Positions 37,654 to 45,980 of a stretch of DNA of 64,000 bases are shown in pieces. Under the pieces are notes generated by a model. The model searched no databases. It saw only the letters and a program-made list of their open reading frames with translations, and had not been told where the DNA came from. The position numbers and the translations under genes were made by a program. The DNA is taken from contig JACKEO010000004.1 in assembly GCA_020632955.1 (NCBI GenBank), forward strand, positions 124,001-188,000. Reading direction: 5' to 3'. The stretch is from Alphaproteobacteria bacterium (GTDB lineage Bacteria > Myxococcota_A > UBA796 > GCA-2862545). How positions within the stretch are numbered: position 1 is the stretch's first letter; each line of letters opens with the position of its first letter.

Positions 37654-38007
37654 CTACTTGAACTCCTCGGAGAGGTAGCGATGATAGGACGGGACGTACA
37701 CGACGTGGAGGGGGTTGTCGGACGCGTACTCCGCCTCGTATTCGTACTCGTCGTCAGACCAGCGGATCGTCATCCTCGATCCGCGATCGTCCGAGATCAA
37801 CTCGACACTTGAACCCGCGGGCACGACGGAATCGGCACCAACGACCTCGTACCGAAGCGGAATCGCATCAATCGGACGGTAGAGCGGCTGACATGGAGGA
37901 CCTTGGCACGAGGTGAGGAGCCCGACGAGCGACAAGGAACAGCCAGCCCGCGTCGAGAACGATCGACGCTGCACGCCGCGGACCACAACCAACCACCTAC
38001 CGGTCAT
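37654..38007 (-). CDS. Small lipoprotein, lower-GC accessory gene
   Basis: 117 aa from ATG at 38007 with GGAGGTG six bases upstream. The signal core ends in LVGLLTSCQG (lipobox LTSC), with an unusually long basic n-region. The mature part is short, soluble and acidic, with a Tyr/Asp/Glu-rich stretch (WSDDEYEYEAEYASD). The G+C content is well below that of the neighbours. The 5' end overlaps the 3' end of the next upstream gene by 11 bases, indicating co-expression. Function unknown. Confidence 0.65.
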   Translation of the reverse strand: MTGRWLVVVRGVQRRSFSTRAGCSLSLVGLLTSCQGPPCQPLYRPIDAIPLRYEVVGADSVVPAGSSVELISDDRGSRMTIRWSDDEYEYEAEYASDNPLHVVYVPSYHRYLSEEFK

Positions 38008-38353
38008 CGCCCACCTCCGCAGAGGAATCATCGCTAGCTCTGAACACGCTACGATCGGGGCCGGTGACCGCGATCCTCCCCCCTGCATGGGCGTCGAGCC
38101 GGCCATCACATTCTCCCGTGAGAACGCCGGCCAGCACCGCGTCGAATCGCGCGAAGTCTCGCCACTCCGTCGCGGGCTCCTCCTCCCACTGCGCCTGCCC
38201 AATTGCGCGTCGACGCACGGTCACGAGCCGAAACTCTCCTTCGATGCCAGATTCACAGAGCGACACAATGCCGCACGACGACGCGACCAGGAGCGCCGTC
38301 GCTTCCAGGACGCCGAACACCAGCATGACGCTGCGAGGTCGGTGCCTTGACAT
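37997..38353 (-). CDS. Small exported protein or lipoprotein, lower-GC accessory gene
   Basis: 118 aa from ATG at 38353; a second ATG lies nine codons in. A hydrophobic segment (MLVFGVLEATALLVASSCG) ends at a possible lipobox (ASSC). The rest is soluble (RLVTVRRRAIGQAQWEEEPATEW). It overlaps the next gene by 11 bases. Base composition is less GC-rich than the core genes. No homologue recognised; the start choice is uncertain because the GGGAGGG run abuts the ATG. Confidence 0.5.
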   Translation of the reverse strand: MSRHRPRSVMLVFGVLEATALLVASSCGIVSLCESGIEGEFRLVTVRRRAIGQAQWEEEPATEWRDFARFDAVLAGVLTGECDGRLDAHAGGRIAVTGPDRSVFRASDDSSAEVGDDR

Positions 38354-38582
38354 CCCTCCCCCTGCCAGAGACGACCGGTGTAACCCCCACAGCGGCGAGC
38401 CACGACGGGGAGGTCCCGAACAGGCGCCATGGCCATCCCTGCTCGACATCGCTGGAGCAGGAAGACGCACTCGCCCCATGGTCGCAACGGCGTCTGGTTC
38501 GGCCCGGAGGTTCGAGTCCTCGTCTGGGCGCTTCCCCTCCCCAAGTCGAACCCGACGACGTCCGTTCTGTCGCCGTCCACGC

Positions 38583-38601
38583 TGTTGCGCGATACGCAAC
38601 A
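38583..38601. promoter_or_regulatory. Palindromic operator of the HigA-like gene
   Basis: TGTTGCG and CGCAACA, perfect 7-bp arms around CGATA, 13 bases before the HigA start. TTGCG/CGCAA palindromes are usual operators for HigA-type antitoxins, so autorepression is likely. Confidence 0.65.
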
Positions 38602-38614
38602 CGTGGAGGCCGCG

Positions 38615-39025
38615 ATGTCGACGCACCCGGGCCACATCTTGCACCGGGACTTCCTGGTTCCACTCGGCATCCGTCCCAGCGAGCTCGCGCGGGGCCTCGC
38701 GGTGGACCGGAGCACGGTCAGCCGTCTGTTGGCCGGCAAGCAGCCCCTCACCCCCGAGATGGCCGCGCGCCTCGGCGCGTACTTCGCAGTCCCCGCGCTC
38801 TGGTGGCTCCTGATGCAGGCGAAGTACGATGCCGCGAGGGTCGAGTTGGACCGTGAAGCCGTCGCGGGAGTGACCCCCCTCCCCTCCAACCCGGATGTGA
38901 TGCTCACGCCGCGCGGCGTGCTTCGGCTCGACGCCTCCGACGACGGGCCCAGTCACGTCGCGTCGGACGCTCGTGTCGTCCGCTACGACAACGGCGCGCT
39001 CGCCCTCGTGTCTGAGGAAGGGTGA
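38615..39025 (+). CDS. HigA-family antitoxin-like HTH regulator
   Basis: 136 aa from ATG at 38615, with GGAGG upstream. Residues about 5-75 match the HigA helix-turn-helix domain: HPGHILHRDFLVPLGI, RSTVSRLLAGKQPLTPEMAARL, and an FAVPALWWLLMQAKYD tail typical of the family. About 60 extra residues follow (ending YDNGALALVSEEG), longer than the about 100-aa standard. HigA pairs with the RNase HigB, normally encoded just upstream, but no HigB-like frame exists there. Instead the stop overlaps a truncated nucleotidyltransferase by 4 bases (GTGA). It may be a solitary regulator, or the antitoxin of a degraded system. Confidence 0.8.
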   Translation: MSTHPGHILHRDFLVPLGIRPSELARGLAVDRSTVSRLLAGKQPLTPEMAARLGAYFAVPALWWLLMQAKYDAARVELDREAVAGVTPLPSNPDVMLTPRGVLRLDASDDGPSHVASDARVVRYDNGALALVSEEG

Positions 39026-39420
39026 GCGACCTGGACCGGCTGCAGGGCGTCGTCGCCGCCGACCTCCTCCGCCGGGCCGAGGAGGTCTCACGACGTCTCA
39101 CGGAGTTCGGCGTCCCGCACGTCCTCATCGGCGGCCTCGCGGTCGGGATCCACGGCCACGTGCGCGCGACACGCGACGTCGACTTCCTCGTCGGCGACGA
39201 GGCCTTCGCCACGATGGAGCCTCTCCTCGCGTTTCGCGAAGAGCTCCGCGGCCTCGTGCGGATCGGCCACACGGACCTGATGAGCCTTCCACCCGGCCAC
39301 CCCCGCGACCGGCTGCTCCACCACCACCTTGAGGTCGTCCGTCGACGCCGCCAGCAGCGTTCGCGTGTCGTCCATCGGGGGGCTGCAGCGGTACAGGTTC
39401 GACTCGGTCCGTTGTGCTCT
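39022..39420 (+). pseudogene. Truncated nucleotidyltransferase (MNT/AbiEii-like) remnant
   Basis: Starts at GTG in a GTGA overlap with the HigA-like gene. Residues about 28-95 resemble a nucleotidyltransferase: VLIGGLAVGIHGHVRATRDVD, with the GG and the first Asp of a DxD pair, then DFLVG and LMSLPPG. After about 39300 the frame loses all likeness to the family and runs on to 39840 through the start of the next gene. I therefore call a broken gene; the true 3' limit is arbitrary. In MNT systems the nucleotidyltransferase is the antitoxin of a HEPN toxin, and none is seen here. Confidence 0.45.
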
Positions 39421-39596
39421 TGCACGGCGGAGAGGCCTCGCCCAGCACCTCCGGCCCTTCGCGCGCTTCGCCGTCGAGGACGGGTTCGCCTGACCGCTCG
39501 CCCCCCACCCTGGCGCCATCCGCGAGCGCCTTGGCGCGATCCGCGAGCGCCTCCACCGCGGCGGCAGCGTAGGTGGACCCCATCCCGGAGGTCCCC

Positions 39597-40424
39597 ATGT
39601 CCGCTCCCCGCCAGATCGCCCTCGTCACCGGCGCCTCGTCCGGCATCGGCGAGTCCATCGCCCTGCGACTGCTCTCGGAGGGCTGGACGGTGTACGGCGC
39701 CGCCCGCCGCACCGATCGCATGGTTGGCCTGGTCGCCCAGGGCGGCAAGGCCCTGGCCCTCGACGTCACCGACGACGCGAGCATGCGGGCCGCGGTCCAG
39801 CAGATCCTCGACGCCGAGGGGCGGATCGACGCGCTGGTGAACAACGCCGGCTACGGCTCCTACGGGGCGCTCGAGGAGGTGCCGGTGGACGAGGCGCGTC
39901 GGCAGTTCGAGGTGAACGTCTTCGGGCTGATGCGCCTCACGCAGCTGGTGCTGCCCGCGATGCGTGCCCAGCGCAGCGGCACCATCGTGAACATCAGCTC
40001 GGTGGGCGGCGAGATCTGGATGCCCGTGGGCGGCTGGTACCACGCCACGAAGCACGCGCTGGAGGTGCTCTCCGACGTGCTGCGCCTCGAGGTGGAGGAG
40101 TTCGGCGTGCGCGTGGCCATCGTGCAGCCGGGGGGCATCCGCAGCGAGTGGGCGGGCATCGCCGCCGACACGCTGGAGGCCAGCTCCCAGGGCACGGTCT
40201 ACGGCCGCTGGGTGGCGCCGGTGCTGCGCGGCCTGCGCGGCGCCGACGGCTTCTCGCCCTCGTGGGTGGCCCGCGCCGTCTCGCACGCCGTGCACGCGCG
40301 GCGCCCCCGTCGTCGATACGCCACGCCGATCGACGCGAAGATCGGCCGGTGGTTCGTGCGGTGGCTGCCCGTGGCCTTCTGGGAGGGCGCGCTGCGCCTC
40401 GCCGCGCGGCTCCTGCGCCCATGA
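39597..40424 (+). CDS. Short-chain dehydrogenase/reductase
   Basis: 275 aa from ATG at 39597 (GGAGG five bases upstream). The Rossmann motif TGASSGIG, the NNAGYG strand, the catalytic Ser in NISSVGG, and YHATK (Tyr and Lys) are all present. A C-terminal extension with WFVRWLPVAFWEGALRLAARL suggests membrane association. This is the form of classical SDRs that act on lipid-type ketones or retinal-like substrates; the substrate is unknown. The last bases overlap the AraC-type regulator (ATGA), so the two form a unit. Confidence 0.92.
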   Translation: MSAPRQIALVTGASSGIGESIALRLLSEGWTVYGAARRTDRMVGLVAQGGKALALDVTDDASMRAAVQQILDAEGRIDALVNNAGYGSYGALEEVPVDEARRQFEVNVFGLMRLTQLVLPAMRAQRSGTIVNISSVGGEIWMPVGGWYHATKHALEVLSDVLRLEVEEFGVRVAIVQPGGIRSEWAGIAADTLEASSQGTVYGRWVAPVLRGLRGADGFSPSWVARAVSHAVHARRPRRRYATPIDAKIGRWFVRWLPVAFWEGALRLAARLLRP

Positions 40425-41404
40425 GCCGCACCTACCCGGTGGGGGCCTCCTGGCAGCTCGTGCTGCACGACCTCGGCGTGGACCCGGCCGACCTGCTCCC
40501 CCGCGTCGGGCTGCCGCCGGACCTGCTCACCCAGGACCGTCCCCGGCTGGACGCCGCCTCCTGGCTCGGCCTGTGGGAGGCCCTGCAGGACGCGCTGGGC
40601 GGAGACGACCTGGCGCTGCGGCTCGGGCAGGGCGTGCCGGTGGAGGCCTACGACCCGTCCCTGCTCGCAGCCCTCTGCTCGCAGGACCTCGTGGGCGCGG
40701 TGGAGCGCCTGTCCACCTACAAGCAGCTCACCTGCCCCTTCGCGCTGGGGCTCGACGAGGGCGCCGCGCGCACCACGGTGGAGGTCCGCGGCGCAGACGG
40801 GCTGACGCTCCCCCGCACGCTGGCGCGCATGGAGCTCGTCTTCCTGGTGCACTTCGCGCGGCGGGCGACGCGGGCCGAGATCCGGCCCCTCGAGGTGCAG
40901 GTGCCGGCGGGCGAGCTGCCGGGTCCCGCCTACGCCGCCTGGTTCGGCGCGCCCGTGCGCGAAGGCGGCGGCTGGTGCCTGGTCTTCCGCACGGAGGACG
41001 CCCGTCGGCCCTTCCTCACGGCGAACGCGGCCCTGCAGCAGGTCTACGAGCCCGAGCTCCAGCGGAGACTCGCGCAGGCCCGGACGGAGGCGCCCACCGC
41101 GGAGCGCCTGCGGGGGCGGCTGCTGGAGCTGCTGCCCAGCGGGCGGACCACGATCGAGGCCGCGGCGCGTGCGCTCGGCCTCAGCGTGCGGAGCCTCCAG
41201 CGTCGCCTGCGGGAGGAGGGCACCAGCTTCCAGGCCGAGCTCGCCACGGCGCGGGAGCGGCTGGCCACGCACTACCTGCGCACCTCCAGCCTGCCGCCCG
41301 CGGAGATCAGCTTCCTCCTCGGCTACGACGACCCGAACTCCTTCTTCCGGGCCTTCCACGCCTGGACGGGACGGACGCCCGAGGGGGTGCGCGGAGAGGC
41401 ATGA
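40421..41404 (+). CDS. AraC-family transcriptional regulator
   Basis: 327 aa starting inside the SDR stop (ATGA). Residues about 1-200 are the ligand-binding domain of the OruR/ArgR-like type. The C-terminal about 90 residues form two HTH motifs: IEAAARALGLSVRSLQRRL and EISFLLGYDDPNSFFRAFHAWTG, the AraC signature. It sits between an SDR and a desaturase, so it probably responds to a lipid-related ligand and may act on the palindrome at 41418-41449. That target is inference. Confidence 0.92.
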   Translation: MSRTYPVGASWQLVLHDLGVDPADLLPRVGLPPDLLTQDRPRLDAASWLGLWEALQDALGGDDLALRLGQGVPVEAYDPSLLAALCSQDLVGAVERLSTYKQLTCPFALGLDEGAARTTVEVRGADGLTLPRTLARMELVFLVHFARRATRAEIRPLEVQVPAGELPGPAYAAWFGAPVREGGGWCLVFRTEDARRPFLTANAALQQVYEPELQRRLAQARTEAPTAERLRGRLLELLPSGRTTIEAAARALGLSVRSLQRRLREEGTSFQAELATARERLATHYLRTSSLPPAEISFLLGYDDPNSFFRAFHAWTGRTPEGVRGEA

Positions 41405-41417
41405 GGCACCTTCTTTG

Positions 41418-41449
41418 TTGACACCGTTCACTGTAACGGTGAATGGTGT
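41418..41449 (+). promoter_or_regulatory. Promoter -35 box within a 29-bp palindromic operator of the desaturase operon
   Basis: TTGACA at 41418-41423 is a perfect -35 hexamer. It runs into an inverted repeat with arms of 11 bases (41421-41431 and 41439-41449; ACACCGTTCAC and GTGAATGGTGT, one mismatch) around TGTAACG. A -10 hexamer is not obvious. A repressor dimer, TetR-like in character, bound here would block the promoter. Confidence 0.6.
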
Positions 41450-41488
41450 GCCGTCGGGTGGTGATGCATGCTGCCCGCCGGAGGCACC

Positions 41489-42637
41489 ATGTCCGCCCTG
41501 CCCGTCGTCCCCGACCCCCGCGACCTCCCCGAGGCCGAGCGCCTCGCGGCCTTCGGCCGGGCCCTCGACGCCCTCAAGGCCCGCGTCGACGCCGAGCTCG
41601 GCGAGGCCGACGTCCGCCACATCCGCCGCGTCGACACCTTCTCCCGCACGATGGAGGTGGTGGGCCGCGCGCTGATCCACGTCTCCTTCGAGCCGGTGAC
41701 CTTCACGCTGGGCGTCGGGGCCCTGTGGCTGCACAAGCAGCTCCAGGCCACCGAGGTGGGCCACAGCGTGCTCCACGGCGCCTACGACGGCCTGCCCGGC
41801 GCCGAGCGCTTCGCGTCGGCCACGTGGTGGTGGGAGGTGCCCATCGACGAGGAGGCCTGGCGCACCGGCCACAACCAGCGCCACCACGGCTTCACGAACA
41901 TCGCCGGCAAGGACCCCGACATCCACTTCGGCCCGGTGCGCCTCACCGAGCACACCCCCTGGGACGCCCGTCGCAACCGCGGGCAGCTCCCCTTCTCGCT
42001 CTTCGTGCTCTTCCCGAACTTCGGCTTCACGATGAACGCCCACTTCACGGGCATCACCGACCTGCACGTCGGGAACGGCCGCCCCGGCGGGCACGACTTC
42101 ATCCCCGACCGGTCGTGGGCCACCTGGCGCCGCGCCTACGGCCGGGCCTGGCGCAAGTACCTGCCCTACTACGGCAAGGAGTACGTGCTGTTCCCCGCGC
42201 TGGCCGGTCCCTTCTTCTGGAAGGTGGCCCTGGGCAACGCCCTGTCGGAGGTGATGCGCGACGTCTACACCGCCGCCACCATCTTCTGCGGCCACATCGG
42301 CGAGGACGTGGCGGCCTACCCCGAGGGCACGCGCGCCCGGGGCAGGGGCCAGTGGTACGCCATGCAGGCCGAGGCCTCGTCGAACTTCGAGGTGCCGCTG
42401 CCGGTGTCGATCCTCTGCGGGGCCCTCGATCGGCAGATCGAGCACCACCTCTTCCCGAAGCTCCCCCCGAACCGCCTGCGGGAGATCGCGCCCGAGGTCC
42501 GCGCCATCTGCGAGGCCCACGGGGTCACCTACCGCACGGGCACGTGGGGGGAGATCCTCGGGGCGGCGCTGCGCTGGATCGGCGCGCTCTCGCGTCCCCG
42601 TCCGTCGGACCTCGCCACGGCGACTGCCGCGCCATGA
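41489..42637 (+). CDS. Membrane fatty acid desaturase
   Basis: 382 aa from ATG at 41489 (GGAGG four bases upstream); an earlier ATG at 41468 lacks a site. The three histidine boxes of di-iron membrane desaturases are present: HSVLH near residue 91, HNQRHH near 127 and QIEHH near 315. Hydrophobic segments lie before and between them. The QxxHH form is typical of acyl-lipid/front-end-type FADS enzymes. It inserts a double bond in a fatty acyl chain in the membrane; position unknown. It is the first gene of an operon with a MerR regulator (ATGA overlap). Confidence 0.93.
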   Translation: MSALPVVPDPRDLPEAERLAAFGRALDALKARVDAELGEADVRHIRRVDTFSRTMEVVGRALIHVSFEPVTFTLGVGALWLHKQLQATEVGHSVLHGAYDGLPGAERFASATWWWEVPIDEEAWRTGHNQRHHGFTNIAGKDPDIHFGPVRLTEHTPWDARRNRGQLPFSLFVLFPNFGFTMNAHFTGITDLHVGNGRPGGHDFIPDRSWATWRRAYGRAWRKYLPYYGKEYVLFPALAGPFFWKVALGNALSEVMRDVYTAATIFCGHIGEDVAAYPEGTRARGRGQWYAMQAEASSNFEVPLPVSILCGALDRQIEHHLFPKLPPNRLREIAPEVRAICEAHGVTYRTGTWGEILGAALRWIGALSRPRPSDLATATAAP

Positions 42638-43428
42638 CCGCCGACGCTAGGTTGCCGGCGCCCCCCGAGGAGGCGCCCGGCATGCCCGAGACCCCCGACG
42701 ACGCCCCGCCCACCTGGACCATCGACGAGCTGGCGGCCCACACCGGCGTGCCCAGCCGCACCATCCGCTTCTACCAGTCCAAGGGCGCGCTGCAGAAGCC
42801 CGAGATCCAGGGGCGGAAGGCGATCTACGGCGTCGACCACGTGGAGCGCCTCAAGCTCATCGGCGAGCTGCAGGACCGGGGGCTGCGCATCCGGGCCATC
42901 CGCGACCTCGTGGGGCGCATCGACCGCGGCGAGGTGGCCCTGCAGGAGTGGCTGGGCCTGGAGGCCCGCCTCGCCGAGCCCTGGCACGAGGACGAGCCCG
43001 TGCTGCTCTCGCAGGACGAGCTGCAGGCCCGGGTGGGCGCCACGCGCACCGGGGTGGTCGCCGACCTCGTCCGGCTCGGCTTCGCCAAGCGCGAGGGGCG
43101 CCAGTACCTCGTGTCGAGCCCGAAGCTCCTCCAGGTGGCGGTGAAGCTGCAGGAGGCCGGGGTGGAGCTCGAGGTGGTGGTGGGGGGCCTGGAGATCATG
43201 CGCCGCCACCTCGGCAGGCTGAGCGAGGAGCTGGTGGCGCTCTACGCGCGGCATGCAGGGACCGGCTTCGGCGGCGACGGCTCGGCGGTGGAGCTCGGCG
43301 AGGCCTTCGCGAGCGTGGGGCGGCAGGGCCTCGACGCCGTGGAGGTGGTGTGGGCGCAGGAGATGCAGCGGGTGCTGCGCGAGATGGTCAAGACGGGCGC
43401 GCTCACGAAGATGCCGAAGGCGAGGTAG
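42634..43428 (+). CDS. MerR-family transcriptional regulator
   Basis: 264 aa; the ATG overlaps the desaturase stop. After a Pro-rich start, residues about 29-95 carry the MerR HTH and wing (WTIDELAAHTGVPSRTIRFYQSKGALQ, residues 29-55). The rest is a long helical effector region with EVVVGGLEIMRRHLGRL and a C-terminal MVKTGALTKMPKAR. No cysteine metal-binding cluster is seen, so a small organic or lipid ligand is more likely than a metal. It is probably the regulator of the desaturase operon. Confidence 0.9.
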   Translation: MTADARLPAPPEEAPGMPETPDDAPPTWTIDELAAHTGVPSRTIRFYQSKGALQKPEIQGRKAIYGVDHVERLKLIGELQDRGLRIRAIRDLVGRIDRGEVALQEWLGLEARLAEPWHEDEPVLLSQDELQARVGATRTGVVADLVRLGFAKREGRQYLVSSPKLLQVAVKLQEAGVELEVVVGGLEIMRRHLGRLSEELVALYARHAGTGFGGDGSAVELGEAFASVGRQGLDAVEVVWAQEMQRVLREMVKTGALTKMPKAR

Positions 43429-43464
43429 GGGCCCGCTGTCCCCTGGTCCGAGCCCGGAGCCCCC

Positions 43465-44544
43465 ATGGCCCGCCCCACCGTCTGCCTGAACATGATCGTG
43501 AAGGACGAGGCGCCCGTCATCGCCGAGTGCCTGCGCAGCGTGAAGCCCCTCATCGACGCCTGGCTCATCTGCGACACGGGCTCCACCGACACCACCCGCG
43601 AGGTCATCCGCCACGAGCTGCGCGGCCTGCCCGGCGAGGTGGTCGACCGGCCCTGGAAGCACTTCGGCCACAACCGCAGCGAGGCCCTGGAGCTCGCGCG
43701 CGGGCGCGCCGACTACCTGCTCTTCCTCGACGCCGACGAGACGCTGGAGGTGCCCGAGGGCTACCGCTGGCCCCGGCTGACGGCCGAGGCCTACGGCCTG
43801 CAGAAGCGCCGCGGCGGCCACCTCTACCAGCTGCCCGCGCTGGTGCGCGCCGACCTCCCCTGGCGCTGGGAGGGCGTGGTGCACGAGTACCTCACCCTCG
43901 GCCGCACCCCGCGCACCGAGGCGCTGCCCGGCGTGGTCATCGCGTCGGAGCGTCGCGGCGTGCGCACCCGCGACCCCCACACCTTCCGGCGCGACGCCCT
44001 GCTGCTCGAGGCCGCCCTCCTCGACGACCCCACCGACGCCCGCAGCGCCTTCTACCTGGCCCAGTCCTACCGGGACGCCGACGACCTCGACAACGCCGTG
44101 CGCTGGTACGAGCACCGCGCCACCATGGGCGGCTGGCACGAGGAGGTCTTCGTCTCGGCGTTGCAGGCCGCCCGCTGCCGCCAGCGCCGCGGCGACCCCT
44201 GGCCCGAGGTCCTCGCTGCCCTGCTCCTCGCCCACGACGTGGACCCCCGGCGCGCCGAGCCCCTGCACGACATCGGCGTGCGCGCCCTGGAGCAGAAGCA
44301 GCACGCCACCGGCGAGCTCTTCTTCGGTCGGGCCGCCTCCCTGCCCATGCCCCCGCCCCACGCCCTGTTCGTCGAGGTGGAGGTGTACGCGTGGCGCGCG
44401 AAGCTGAACCACGCGGTGTGCCTGTACTGGCTGGGGCGCAAGGCCGAGGCGGCGGCGATCAACGAGGCGCTGCTGGCGCAGGCGGGGCTGCCGGATCACG
44501 CGCGGAAGCTGGCGGAGGAGAACCTGGGATACTGCCGGGGGTGA
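43465..44544 (+). CDS. Family 2 glycosyltransferase with TPR-like C-terminus
   Basis: 359 aa. The N-terminal GT-A fold begins MARPTVCLNMIVKDEAPVIAECL, then DTGSTDTT and the metal-binding LFLDADET (DxD). A helical C-terminal half (about 185-355) reads like TPR units (SAFYLAQSYRDADDLDNAVRWYEHRA). This architecture is frequent in SunS-like and related transferases that glycosylate peptides or polymers in the cytoplasm. Donor and acceptor are unknown. It lies 36 bases behind the MerR gene in the same operon-like run. Confidence 0.9.
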   Translation: MARPTVCLNMIVKDEAPVIAECLRSVKPLIDAWLICDTGSTDTTREVIRHELRGLPGEVVDRPWKHFGHNRSEALELARGRADYLLFLDADETLEVPEGYRWPRLTAEAYGLQKRRGGHLYQLPALVRADLPWRWEGVVHEYLTLGRTPRTEALPGVVIASERRGVRTRDPHTFRRDALLLEAALLDDPTDARSAFYLAQSYRDADDLDNAVRWYEHRATMGGWHEEVFVSALQAARCRQRRGDPWPEVLAALLLAHDVDPRRAEPLHDIGVRALEQKQHATGELFFGRAASLPMPPPHALFVEVEVYAWRAKLNHAVCLYWLGRKAEAAAINEALLAQAGLPDHARKLAEENLGYCRG

Positions 44545-44570
44545 GCGCACGCAGTCCGGCTGGAGTCCCC

Positions 44571-45968
44571 ATGTCCCCTCGCCTCCTCCTCGTCGCCCTC
44601 CTCCTCGTCGGCCCGGCGCCCCTCGCGCAGGCCGACGCGCCCCCACCGCCAATGGAGGACGCCGCCCTCTCGTCGGCCCTCCACGCGCTCCTCGAGGCGT
44701 CCGTCCCCGCCGACGCGCCCGGCGCGGTGCTGCGGGTGCGTCGGGGCGACACGGTGCTGCTGCGCGAGGCCCGGGGGCTCGCCGACGTCCCGGCCGGCGT
44801 CCCGCTCACCCCGGAGCACACCTTCCGCCTGGGCTCGGTGACCAAGCAGTTCGCCGCGATCGTGGTGCTCACCCTCGTGGAGGAGGGCCGCATCGCGCTC
44901 GACCAGCCGATCCGCGCGCTGCTGCCGGAGTACCCGGCGCCCCAGGGCGACCAGGTCACGGTCGCGCACCTGCTCACCCACACGTCGGGCATCCCCAGCT
45001 TCAACGCCCTGCCCGGCTTCGCCGACCGCGCGGGCCAGGAGGTCTCCCGCGAGGAGGCCGTCGCCTTCTTCGCCGCCGAACCCCTCCTCTTCGAGCCGGG
45101 CACGGCCTGGGCCTACAGCAACTCCGGCTACTTCCTGCTCGGCGTGATCGCGGAGCGGGTCACGGGCACGCCCTTCGAGCAGCTGCTGCAGGAGCGGGTG
45201 ATCGCGCCGGCGGGCCTGCAGGACACGCGCCTCGGGGACCCGCCACCCGGCACGCCGCTCCATGCCCAGGGCCACGGGCGCACCCGCGCCGGCGACTGGG
45301 TCCACGCGCCCCCGATCAGCATGGCCTGGCCCTTCACGGCCGGCGGCATCGTGTCGTCGGCCGACGACCTCGAGCGCTGGGACCGCGCCCTGCGGGAGGG
45401 TCGGATCGTCTCGGCGGAGACCCTGGAGCGCGCCTGGACCCCGGTGGTCCTGCAGGACGGAACGCCGCTCGACCGAGGCCAGGGCTGGTTCCTCGGCGAG
45501 GTGCAGGGGCACCCCGCGGCGTGGCACGGCGGCGCGATCACCGGCTTCCTCACCCACGTCGTCCACGTGCCCGCGCTCGACCTGCACGTGGCGGCCCTCA
45601 CGAACGGCGCGGCCGTGGACCCCTCCACCCTCGCGCGCCGCGCCGTGCAGATCGTGCTGGGCGAACCCCTGCCCGGCCCCGGCGACCCGGAGCCCCGGCT
45701 CACGCCCGCCGAGCTGGGCCGCCTCGCGGGCGTCTACCGCATCGACGACCACACGGTGCGCCGCGTCGTGGTCCGCAAGGGCGGCATCCTCACCCAGCGC
45801 AGCTCCGGCGGCGGCCGCGCCCGTCCCCGCATCCTGTCGCCCACCCGCTTCCTCTACGAGCAGGACCTGTCGGTGCTCGAGTTCGTCGTGGAGGACGGCC
45901 AGGTGGTGGCCCAGGAGCTCACGCCGTGGGGCAGTGCCTGGTCGGAGCGGGCGGAGCGGGTGCCGTGA
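44571..45968 (+). CDS. Serine hydrolase, beta-lactamase/class C-like
   Basis: 465 aa from ATG at 44571. A cleavable signal peptide ends near AQA-DAP. The penicillin-binding-type triad is present: SVTK (S-x-x-K) near residue 88, YSN near 181 and HGG near 318. Flanking features include THTSGIPSF and PGTAWAYSNSGYFLL. A C-terminal beta domain of about 100 residues follows. Such proteins are D-aminopeptidases, esterases or carboxypeptidases in the periplasm rather than necessarily resistance enzymes. Substrate unknown. Confidence 0.9.
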   Translation: MSPRLLLVALLLVGPAPLAQADAPPPPMEDAALSSALHALLEASVPADAPGAVLRVRRGDTVLLREARGLADVPAGVPLTPEHTFRLGSVTKQFAAIVVLTLVEEGRIALDQPIRALLPEYPAPQGDQVTVAHLLTHTSGIPSFNALPGFADRAGQEVSREEAVAFFAAEPLLFEPGTAWAYSNSGYFLLGVIAERVTGTPFEQLLQERVIAPAGLQDTRLGDPPPGTPLHAQGHGRTRAGDWVHAPPISMAWPFTAGGIVSSADDLERWDRALREGRIVSAETLERAWTPVVLQDGTPLDRGQGWFLGEVQGHPAAWHGGAITGFLTHVVHVPALDLHVAALTNGAAVDPSTLARRAVQIVLGEPLPGPGDPEPRLTPAELGRLAGVYRIDDHTVRRVVVRKGGILTQRSSGGGRARPRILSPTRFLYEQDLSVLEFVVEDGQVVAQELTPWGSAWSERAERVP

Positions 45969-45980
45969 GCCCCGCTGCCG

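Noticed and set aside
38459..38535. tRNA-like segment: GGTTCGAGTCC T-loop motif with possible pairing of flanks
   Set aside because: The T-arm is nearly right (one mismatch), but no 7-bp acceptor stem, D-arm or anticodon arm can be drawn. At best it is an old tRNA fragment marking an insertion site.
38354..38582. Search for a HigB toxin upstream of the HigA-like gene
   Set aside because: No frame with RelE/HigB-like features is present on either strand.
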